A DNA stretch of 64,000 bases from the NCBI GenBank assembly GCA_928724745.1, contig CAKMXJ010000018.1, positions 546,867 to 610,866 of the forward strand, in the 5' to 3' direction. This document shows, in pieces, positions 20,713 to 28,907 of the stretch (position 1 is the first letter of the stretch; each line of letters opens with the position of its first letter). The notes beneath the pieces were generated by a model. The model worked only from the letters and a program-made list of their open reading frames with translations. It made no database searches and had not been told where the DNA came from. The position numbers and the translations under genes were made by a program. The stretch is from Anthracocystis setariae (Eukaryota; Basidiomycota; Ustilaginomycetes; Ustilaginales; Ustilaginaceae).

Positions 20713-21378
20713 ATGAAGTCCTTCACCGTCCGCAGTGCTCTCGCTGGCGCCGTTCTTGCCTCGAGCGCTCTTGCTTTGCCTCTGTCCGCCAGGAGCGGCT
20801 CCGAGTCATGCAGTGCTGTCCTCTTCAGCGAGCCACAGTTGCTCAAGATTTCGTCGGAGAACGGCCAGGTTAGCAGCTATCTCCGCCATGCTACGCTCGG
20901 CGCTCACAACTCCAACATTGCGCTCGTCGCTTCGCCGCGCTCTGAGGGTGCCCACAAGTTCAACTTCCAGCCTTGCAGCATCCAGGGTTTCGGCGAGGGC
21001 ATCTCTCGCAACGTCAAGGGTTCCATGGGTGCGCCCACCGAGTACTGGGGCCGTGTGATCAGCGAGGTCGACCCTGTTCAGGGTCCAGCCACTCAGTGTC
21101 TCACCTTCAAGCCCAAGCAGGACAACTGGAATGGCCCCAACGTCCTAAACGGCTTCGGCTTTACTCCCTGTGACGACTCTAACTCCTCGCAATGGTTCCG
21201 CCTTCAGCAAGGCGCCGGTGGCTCGACGCTCAGCTACTTCCCCGAACAGCGAAACCCTCACTACGTCTACTCCGGCGAGACACCCTTCAACTTCTTCGTT
21301 GACAGCCCGCAAGGCAATGGTTACGTTCACGCCACCTCTGCGCCTACCGCTGAATACATCACCTTCACTTCGGCATAA
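20713..21378 (+). CDS. Small secreted protein, 221 aa, unknown function
   Basis: The first 21 residues (MKSFTVRSALAGAVLASSAL) form a classic signal peptide with a likely cleavage after ALA-LP. The mature part has six Cys at most, many Gly/Ser/Asn/Phe residues and repeated short beta-like segments (CSAVLFSEPQ, FNFQPCS, QCLTFKP, GFTPCDD, EYITFTSA). The spacing of these segments recalls a beta-trefoil or lectin-like fold, but I cannot assign a family. No KEX2 repeat and no membrane anchor. In a smut fungus it is a candidate apoplastic protein; a role in host interaction is inference only. Confidence 0.8.
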   Translation: MKSFTVRSALAGAVLASSALALPLSARSGSESCSAVLFSEPQLLKISSENGQVSSYLRHATLGAHNSNIALVASPRSEGAHKFNFQPCSIQGFGEGISRNVKGSMGAPTEYWGRVISEVDPVQGPATQCLTFKPKQDNWNGPNVLNGFGFTPCDDSNSSQWFRLQQGAGGSTLSYFPEQRNPHYVYSGETPFNFFVDSPQGNGYVHATSAPTAEYITFTSA

Positions 21379-21566
21379 CCGCACCGCACCGCCCCTTTTC
21401 ACTCTCACTTTTCACTTCTCGTATCTACTTACATCCCAGTCATCATCCTCCTCTCCACTCAGATAGGTCTTGATACTTAGGACATGGACAATTTATTGCA
21501 CCACTCAAACCAAACACTTTTGTGACTGAACGAATGTGCGAGATATTACTTTTGAGATGAAGTAAA

Positions 21567-24500
21567 TCAGCGTTCCCAAGTGCGAGGGAATGGCAAAACA
21601 TTCCTTTGACTCATTCCTGATTCTCGACCGCTGTTCTCAACCTCGACATTTCGTGGTCTCCTTCTCCTCCTGCTAGCCTCTGGTGAGGACGGCTGACTTT
21701 GATTTGCATCCCGATGAGGCCCAACATCTTCCGCAACTGCTTCCCCTTCTGCCTCGCCTTCGGTCGCGCGCTGACTCTCGAGCCTGCGACGTCGCTCCAG
21801 CAACCTGGCTCTCTCAGCGTACGCTTCAAACGTGGCCTGCCTCGCCTCAGCCGGCGTACTCGTACCCGACGAGCCAGACACCACCACTCTGACACCACTC
21901 CTCGCTGCATCCTCATCGCTCGCTCGGCGCAGCCAACGCCAAGTCGTGCCATCCACCTCGGTCTCAGCCTCTTCATGACTCCGACGTCGTCTACTCAAGA
22001 AAGCCACCAGATCAAAATCAAAGGCATCCTCGGCATCAAACTCCACATCGGTGTACTCCGCATCCTCCGGATGGTCGTCTTGGTCTTGGGTGCGAGATTG
22101 CTGTCCAGACCGAAGCACGGCGGCGGGGGTAGTGATAAATGTAAACGACCCGCTCCTGACGCTCCTGCGTGCGTCCGAAGGTGGGCGCAAAAGCGGGTCC
22201 TCGTCAGCTTGCTGTCCGCCGTGCGACCGGCGGTCTGTGCCCACCTCAAGGCTGTTGTCAACAAGGTCTTCTTCGTCCTGTGCTGATGTGGTACGGCTCG
22301 AATCGAGTGCCGCGCCACGTGAAAGCGATGATCGCGCAGAGCGGATCGAGGCCGAATCCGAATTGGTGAGACCGAAGCCGCGCACTGCATTGCGTCGCCT
22401 GAGCGATGTGGTGCGCGTGAGTGAGACGTCAGGATCAGCCTCCGATGGCTGAGGTAATTCGCTGCTTGTAGCATCCATCCCGACTTGTTGCTGGGCTTCA
22501 GAGCCGATGCTTGAAACATGGTTCTCGTTCCGCAACTGTAGCAAATTTTGCAGAGCTGTACGGACAGAGGACGCCCCCAAGGCAGCACGGATCTCGGCGT
22601 CCTGGTTGAGATCGTGTGCCAACAGCGAGTCATGCCTGCGAACATACCGCCACGCACCTTGAGGATCGGCGATCGGATCTGGCCTCGAAGTAGTGGGGTG
22701 CCCCTGCATGGGTGCAAGGATCTCATCGTCAAGCGCGTACGCCATTTCGAGATCGGGATGCCATCGGGCATAACTCTGCTGTCGGTCAGCAGCTGCATGT
22801 GAAGCGTCGGGATACTGACTGCGATCGCGATCAACGTGGTACCAGGCAGCGAGTTTGCGTCGCCACGTGCCGATGGACTGGGATGTGGGAGCTGGCGTTT
22901 CTGGTCTGGCCCAATGCGACTCTTCCATGGTGGCGATGAAATGAAGATGGGCTCTGAGCTCAGCTTGATGAGAAGCGGATGCAGAAGTCTCGGAACTAGA
23001 TGCAGACGTATCGTTCTGATTGGGACGTCGTGTCATAGAAGAGAGGAGCAACAGATTGCGCGCCCTCCAGAGCGATGTTCTTAGCTGTGGCGTCTCTGCG
23101 TTGCGCTGTGTGCTTGCGGTCTGGGGGGATGGTGCAGTATCGCTCCGGCTTTGGATGCTGTTGTTGGAAACAAGACATGAAAGGCGTCGGAGGGTGTCGT
23201 CGAAGAGCTCGATGGTGTCCATGACGAGGGCGAACGATGCCGCGATATCAGGGGTGGGTTCGGGTTGGTGGGCTTGTGGAAGGTTGTCATTGGACTGCTG
23301 CAACTGGGCGCAAGCTAGGTCGATATGAAGCTGAAAGAGGGATGCGCGCAGAGACTCGATGGAAGTGCGTATGAACTGACTGGAGCGTAGGCGCTCGGCA
23401 TTGCCGATCGTTCTGGCTGCGTCGGCATTGCGCCTGGAAGCTTCTGCAAGTCTGGCATCGATGAGCTGAGGCGAGATGGCCGTCGTAGCATTGGCACGGG
23501 GTAGACGCCGATCGGCTGCGTCGTTGGTGGATTGCTCGGCGCCCCGATGAGATGCCAACCCAACAAACGCATCCAGAAGTGTATTGGGACCATTGCGAAG
23601 AGATGGCGCCGCAAGTGGCCAAGTAGCTTGGTGCAAGAATGCTGGATTCCAAGAGGGGTCAATCACGTAATCGTCAGGTCGCAAGAAGTCGCGCGAATGG
23701 GTGGGACGGGCGTGGAGCTCGCGACCGAGCGAAGCAAGTGGTTGGTTGTGGAGGTCCGTAGCACGGTCTGACGATCGGAACGCGCGAACAGTGTCGAGGT
23801 TGCGCGACCTGGCTGAAGAGGCGGTGTTTGGGAGGCGGGATACGCGGCGCGAACCATCATCGCGGACGAGATTCAAGGCGGCGATGCGATCGCGTGAAGA
23901 GGCGATGGCAGAACGAAGAGAGGCAGTGGGATCGAGCGCGGTTGCGGAAGATGAAGTGGCGGGATCGTAGTCTGGGTCGCGTTTTTTGGCGAGAGCCTGC
24001 CGAGCAGTCTCTTTGATGATGATCTCGAAGCTGCGTTTCAAAAGCTTGTCGGTGGGATCGAGATGGTCGACGAACTGCTCGAAAGTGTAGTCTGGCTGCG
24101 ACATGGAAGGGACACTGGCTGTAGGTGGATCGAGATGATGGCGGGCAGAGACAGAGGGTCCGGCAGGGGTTTGCGAATTCGATTCGTCGTTCGAGTCATT
24201 TGGGTCGCGAACATATTGCATCTCTGTGGCACGTCTCCTGCGCTGTGCCGAGAGGCTTGCTACGCTGTCGGTGCCCAAGGAAGGCTCTCGAGAGAAACGT
24301 GTGGAGCGAGAAGGGCGCAAGGATGATAGTGGCGGAGAGATGGAGGTGGAAGCAGCTTGTGACTGCGCAGAAGAGGCAGCGCTGGCACTGATGTGATCTG
24401 CATCGCGTAGAAAGTTGAGTATGACGCGGTTTCGACGAGAGATGGAAGGACAAAGATCGAAAGCTTGCTCGACCTCGTTGGCATGGTTGAGCTGATCCAG

Positions 24501-24572
24501 AACGTGAATGCAGACCTGTTTGATCTTGTTGAGAAAAACATCGTCAAAGTGACCTTGCGTGAATCGGCCCAT
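21567..24572 (-). CDS. Hypothetical 1001-aa low-complexity protein
   Basis: Single exon, ATG at 24572. The first 60 residues look folded (FDDVFLNKIKQVCIHVLDQL, then FDLCPSISRRNRVILNFLRD). The rest is Ser/Ala/Arg/Asp-rich with several helical islands, for example QFVDHLDPTDKLLKRSFEII (about residue 165) and AWRYVRRHDSLLAHDLNQDA. The C-terminal third has acidic stretches and ends Arg-rich. No enzyme motif, signal peptide or membrane segment. I recognise no family; it may be specific to smut fungi. The unbroken 3-kb frame supports a real gene. Confidence 0.75.
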   Translation of the reverse strand: MGRFTQGHFDDVFLNKIKQVCIHVLDQLNHANEVEQAFDLCPSISRRNRVILNFLRDADHISASAASSAQSQAASTSISPPLSSLRPSRSTRFSREPSLGTDSVASLSAQRRRRATEMQYVRDPNDSNDESNSQTPAGPSVSARHHLDPPTASVPSMSQPDYTFEQFVDHLDPTDKLLKRSFEIIIKETARQALAKKRDPDYDPATSSSATALDPTASLRSAIASSRDRIAALNLVRDDGSRRVSRLPNTASSARSRNLDTVRAFRSSDRATDLHNQPLASLGRELHARPTHSRDFLRPDDYVIDPSWNPAFLHQATWPLAAPSLRNGPNTLLDAFVGLASHRGAEQSTNDAADRRLPRANATTAISPQLIDARLAEASRRNADAARTIGNAERLRSSQFIRTSIESLRASLFQLHIDLACAQLQQSNDNLPQAHQPEPTPDIAASFALVMDTIELFDDTLRRLSCLVSNNSIQSRSDTAPSPQTASTQRNAETPQLRTSLWRARNLLLLSSMTRRPNQNDTSASSSETSASASHQAELRAHLHFIATMEESHWARPETPAPTSQSIGTWRRKLAAWYHVDRDRSQYPDASHAAADRQQSYARWHPDLEMAYALDDEILAPMQGHPTTSRPDPIADPQGAWRYVRRHDSLLAHDLNQDAEIRAALGASSVRTALQNLLQLRNENHVSSIGSEAQQQVGMDATSSELPQPSEADPDVSLTRTTSLRRRNAVRGFGLTNSDSASIRSARSSLSRGAALDSSRTTSAQDEEDLVDNSLEVGTDRRSHGGQQADEDPLLRPPSDARRSVRSGSFTFITTPAAVLRSGQQSRTQDQDDHPEDAEYTDVEFDAEDAFDFDLVAFLSRRRRSHEEAETEVDGTTWRWLRRASDEDAARSGVRVVVSGSSGTSTPAEARQATFEAYAERARLLERRRRLESQRATEGEAEGEAVAEDVGPHRDANQSQPSSPEASRRRRRPRNVEVENSGRESGMSQRNVLPFPRTWER

Positions 24573-25291
24573 GGTGAGAGAAGATCGACTAGGCAGTACA
24601 GAACTTCGCGAAAGGTGGGTGTACGCGTATCAAGCTATGCTGGTGCAGACGATGCTGCAGCCGAAGCAGCAATGGTAAGTCGAGGAATCAGATGTTTGGC
24701 ATCCTGTTGTGGTTCGAATGCTTGTTTGGGCTCAGCTTGTCGAAGAGCCATTGACGATGCCGGATGATGGTGGTGGGCTAAGTCGAATCGAGTCGAGTCG
24801 AGTCGAGTTTAGTTTGAGCTGCATATACTCACACTCTGCCCCGCAAATTCACTACAACCTCTGTTGAATCGATCGCATCGTGGCATCGGGGAGAAATTCT
24901 GTATCGATTACGAGCCATGCACCAACTTTGTCTTGTGTGGTAGTTGAGCCGTAACAAGGCAAGCTTAAATCAATTGTGTGACACAACCACGAACCAGTCA
25001 CAGCCACTCTGAGAGTGGCTCAGTTGCACACTGTAAGCAATCACTAACTCATCACAAACAGCGCAGATGCGTAACAGTGTGATGGCAATGCATTCTGTGA
25101 TTGTGTCGCTTGTGATCTTTACCGGCAGTGCGTACAAAAAGAAACCCGACGTACTCACTCACAAGACATTCCTCTCCACTTGTTTCAGTCAGACTAGCAT
25201 CTTTGCCTTTGCCTTTGTCTTGTCGCGGCGATCCCTTCTATCCTGGCTTCGTCACCACCTTTGCAGACGTCTCTGCAGCAATTCGCTCACG
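24573..25291. other. Intergenic, divergent promoter region
   Basis: Between the 1001-aa gene (minus) and the 3-hydroxyanthranilate dioxygenase gene (plus). It contains a short (TCGAG)n run near 24783-24807. No supported gene. Confidence 0.5.
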
Positions 25292-25937
25292 ATGCCGTTC
25301 CCGATGCCTATCAACTTCCCCAAGTGGTTATCCGAAAACGAACACCTCCTTCAACCGCCCGTCGGAAACTTTTGCCTGTTTCGATCCAATGACTACACTA
25401 TCATGGCCGTCGGAGGACCGAATGCACGATCCGACTACCACTTTCAGCCAACCGAGGAGTTCTTCTACCAGTACAAAGGTGACATGCTTCTCAAGGTGAT
25501 CAACGAGCACGGCAAGTTCCAGGACATTCCCATCAAGGAGGGTGAGATGTTTATGCTCCCTGGTAAGTTGTCCACCCGGACGCATAGTCAAACCAATCAC
25601 CCAATCGAGTCGCTGATCTAACGCTTCCTTCTCTCATGTTGCCTTCTCTGACGCTGGTATAGCCAACACACCACACTCGCCTGTCCGCTTCGCCAACACC
25701 GTGGGCCTGGTGGTCGAGCGTACAAGACCACAAGGCAGCCCAGACGCTTTGCGCTGGTACTGCCCGAACAAGCAAGCACACGGCGAGACGCCCACACTAG
25801 TCAAGGAGGCCAAGTTCCAGTGCACAGACCTCGGAACCCAACTCAAGCCCATCATCGAAGCGTGGGCCAACGATGAAGTCGGTCGAAAGTGCGCTCAGTG
25901 CGGCTACGTACAAGCTGCTCGTGAATTGCCCGCATAG
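25292..25937 (+). CDS. BNA1: 3-hydroxyanthranilate 3,4-dioxygenase
   Basis: Exons 25292-25562 and 25663-25937 (100-bp GTAAGT...TATAG intron, splitting an Ala codon) encode 181 aa, the usual length. It is a cupin: [19 protein letters not shown] gives the His and Glu iron ligands, and NTPHSPVRF the second His. The C-terminal rubredoxin-like Cys pairs are present (WYCPN with KCAQCGY). It opens the ring of 3-hydroxyanthranilate in the kynurenine route to quinolinate and NAD. Probably cytosolic. No neighbouring gene belongs to this pathway. Confidence 0.95.
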
Positions 25938-26627
25938 CTCCAAACATCGACCGTACCATACCCACTCGAAATCTCAGATTGATGTCCTCGCCACCTGCTA
26001 CTTTGTCCTTGTTTCGTTTCGACGCCTGACTTTTTGCACTCTTTTGGTAGTGAACGCTACCTTGATAGCTGCTCGACATCGAGCCCACAGACTACTGCAT
26101 CGTAGTCACTTTCGTGACCTCATCAGAGTAGTACTGTATACAGTATCTATGCCGTAATCTTCCAACATTGAAAATGCAAATCGGGATTCGGCACTTGAAA
26201 TCGACAGAGTGTGTACTGTAGTGCAGGCGGCGTGTGGAGAATGCAGCAAAATATTGGCCGTGCGTGGCTCGTGGCTCATGGCTCAACTCACACATCCGCA
26301 TCGACATCAGCAATCCTCTCCTGCGCGCTTCACCCCACCCTCAGCCTATCACTCGGCACCCATCCTTGTCCTCCATCAGCCTCCTTCATCCCGCGCTCAT
26401 CCACACAGCATCTCGAGCCCATTCGATCGACGTCGCCGCATTCCCTGCTTCAAAGCTCCAACACCATCTGCCAGCCTGTCGCAAGGACAAGACGTAACAA
26501 CAAACTAGTTGTCAGCCGTGTGCAAAGGCTCTCAAGTAATACCCTCAACTCACCGTCTTCTGCCTCTGATTGTCGACACGAATCCACCCTGACCAGCTGG
26601 ACTTATCGCAGCTATACTCTCTACACC
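25938..26627. other. Intergenic, promoter of the ESCRT-III gene
   Basis: No supported gene. An open frame continues upstream of the DID2 ATG to about 26211, but it has no ATG of its own and no family-like residues. The stretch is C/T/A-rich, like other promoters here. Confidence 0.5.
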
Positions 26628-27257
26628 ATGTCAGGCCTTGAAAAGTCGCTGTTCCAGCTCAAATTCACAGCAAAGTCGCTCCAACGCCAAGCTCGCAAGG
26701 CATCCAAGGACGAGACCGCCGAAAAAGCCAAGCTCAAGAAGGCGCTCGCACAAGGCAACACCGAAGGAGCACGCATCTATGCATCCAATGCTATCCGCAA
26801 AAAGAACGAATCGCTCAACTTGCTAAGACTCGGAAGCCGCATCGATGCCGTTGCCAGCCGTGTAGAGACGGCCGTGACCATGCGTCAAGTGACTGGAAGC
26901 ATGGCATCCGTGGTCAAAGGCATGGACAAGGCCATGGAAAGCATGAATCTCGAGCGTATATCCATGGTCATGGACAAGTTCGAAACCCAATTCGAAGACA
27001 TGGACGTGCAGACCTCGTACATGGAGGGCACCATTGGCGCCACTACGGCGCAAACCATGCCTCAAGACCAAGTCGATTTGTTGATGCAGCAAGTAGCCGA
27101 CGAGAATGGTATTGAAATCAACCACAGACTCGGCGAAGGTGGCTTGCTTGAGGGAAAAGTGGCCGATCTGGCGCCCAAAGTTCCAGATAGCAAGGTCAAG
27201 GACAAGGAAGACGATGCTCTGGCAGAGCGACTTCGCGCGCTTCGACCTGCCACCTAA
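26628..27257 (+). CDS. DID2: ESCRT-III subunit Did2/Vps46 (CHMP1)
   Basis: 209 aa, single exon. The N-terminal half is a basic helical hairpin ([20 protein letters not shown], then [19 protein letters not shown]) and the C-terminal half is acidic. The far C-terminus [15 protein letters not shown] is a MIM1 motif that binds MIT domains of Vps4. Features and length match CHMP1/Did2 rather than other ESCRT-III subunits. It acts on endosomes, recruiting Vps4 for multivesicular body sorting. The start follows a long leader; the ATG at 26628 gives the conserved N-terminus. Confidence 0.93.
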   Translation: MSGLEKSLFQLKFTAKSLQRQARKASKDETAEKAKLKKALAQGNTEGARIYASNAIRKKNESLNLLRLGSRIDAVASRVETAVTMRQVTGSMASVVKGMDKAMESMNLERISMVMDKFETQFEDMDVQTSYMEGTIGATTAQTMPQDQVDLLMQQVADENGIEINHRLGEGGLLEGKVADLAPKVPDSKVKDKEDDALAERLRALRPAT

Positions 27258-27448
27258 CACGTGCCTTTGTACATTCTTGCACTGCTACCCTCATTGCTCA
27301 GGCTGCTCTTCACGATTCCATCTTCCTACATCCTAATATCGTGCAATGTACATGTAAATGTCCGGACATTTCTTAAATTGCGCTAGAGTACAAGTGGTGA
27401 CACGCTGCAAACCCAGAGCGGTAGACGTAGGCGACACCACGGCTTGGA

Positions 27449-28225
27449 TCAACGAGGCCCGTATCCGGACCGCGATTGTGGTGGTGGGTAAGAGCCATTG
27501 GATGGAAGCGAAGGTGGAGGTGCGCGCATGTTGGGCGGCGGCCCAGATGGGTATGGTCCGGGCGGCGGTCCACCGTAGCCTGGTGGTGGCCCTCTTGGTG
27601 GGTATGAACCATTGCTGCCTCTTGGCGGTGCACCACCCATCATGTTGGGCGGAGGTCGCGAATATGCACCGCCTTGAGGTGGCGGACGATTGTAGTTTGG
27701 CGGGCCACCGTGATCTCTGTTAGACGAGCCTTCATATCGACCGTATCCGGAGGATCCCCCTCTTGGTCCACCTCCCCGTTCGCCACCATTGCGGCTGCCT
27801 CCATCGCCACCCATTGACAAGCGCGGTGGCCCTTGCGATCGGAAAGCTGTTGGAGATGATACGATCAGAGCTTGGTTGTTGTCAGAGATCCAGCATCTAG
27901 CGTCATGTTCAAAGCAAAGGGTCGGCCTCTTGAAGGCACGGTAACAAAACTTACCTCGATCCGACGTGCCGCTCAACGGACCGGATCCGAATGTCATGAA
28001 CGAAGATCCTGCGGGCTGAAGGAGGTCGCGGGGTTTCTCGACTCCACGTCGATCATATTCTTGGGCTAATGTGTCTAAAACTAGCTGGATTTGTTCGGGG
28101 TCGAGATGCTGGTAGTAGTCACGCACATTCTGGAGGTGATTCCTTCCGCTGTTGTGCGCTTTTCGTACCGAAACGGAATCGTGTGTCAGGAACACATCGC
28201 AATAGTCGCAGTAGTGTTTTCCCAT
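27449..28225 (-). CDS. YHC1: U1 small nuclear ribonucleoprotein C
   Basis: Exons 28225-27955 and 27846-27449 encode 222 aa. The N-terminus has the U1-C type zinc finger (YCDYCDVFLTHDSVSVRK then HNSGRNH) followed by VRDYYQHLDPEQIQ, which is diagnostic. The C-terminal half is Pro/Gly-rich with GGPP and RPPP repeats, as in SNRPC. It binds the U1 snRNP and stabilises pairing with the 5' splice site in the nucleus. The intron (27847-27954, GTAAGT...CAACAG) is 108 bp, a multiple of three, and has no stop in frame, so retention would add 36 residues between finger and tail. Confidence 0.93.
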   Translation of the reverse strand: MGKHYCDYCDVFLTHDSVSVRKAHNSGRNHLQNVRDYYQHLDPEQIQLVLDTLAQEYDRRGVEKPRDLLQPAGSSFMTFGSGPLSGTSDRGKFCYRAFKRPTLCFEHDARCWISDNNQALIVSSPTAFRSQGPPRLSMGGDGGSRNGGERGGGPRGGSSGYGRYEGSSNRDHGGPPNYNRPPPQGGAYSRPPPNMMGGAPPRGSNGSYPPRGPPPGYGGPPPGPYPSGPPPNMRAPPPSLPSNGSYPPPQSRSGYGPR

Positions 28226-28907
28226 GGTGGCTGAAGTATGTCTGCGTCCGGTCTGTGGGCGGATTACGGATCAGATGGAGATGACGGATGCGTTGCGCTT
28301 GCCTTGATGGGGTCGATCGTCTGAAGATCCTAGTGGCGTGGCCGGGGGGCCTGAACGAATCCGAGTGAGACTCGTATACTCCCAAGCAGAAAATCGATGG
28401 CGAGAGTGTGCGATGCTCAGGAGGGTGCAGACGGTGACAACGTAGAACGATTGCGGCTGAAGCAGAAGATGTAAACCATCATCATCGACACCTTTGCAGC
28501 GAAACGGAACCGACTTCTCTTTGGGATTTGGCACTCGGTCTTCGCTGTAATGTTGCTGTGATATAACACTCGTGAGAAAAAAAAAACTTGTGCCCCCCCA
28601 CATCCACACTCACGCCCACCTCCACTCTACTCGTGCACATCAACACAACGCCGCGCACGACTCAGCCCTTTCTTGTTTCCGCCCTTACTACTTTGCCTTG
28701 ACCACAGCTCTTCAATCGACCCGTAGCGCAACACTCGCGTCCATCATCCGGCACAGCTCCAGAGCTCAACCAAGCTGATCGAGTTTGTGCCGACGCAAGT
28801 CCTCTCCTTGCCCGGACCAAGACTAGGCTGTGATGCCTTCGATAGACCTTTCCAAATCCGCAGCTAGTCTGCGCTAGCTGAACGTCTCTGGCATCTCGCT
28901 CGTCGCA
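28226..28907. other. Intergenic, divergent promoter region
   Basis: Shared upstream region of the U1-C gene (minus) and the PROPPIN gene (plus). It includes a short A run at about 28577-28585. No supported gene. Confidence 0.5.
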
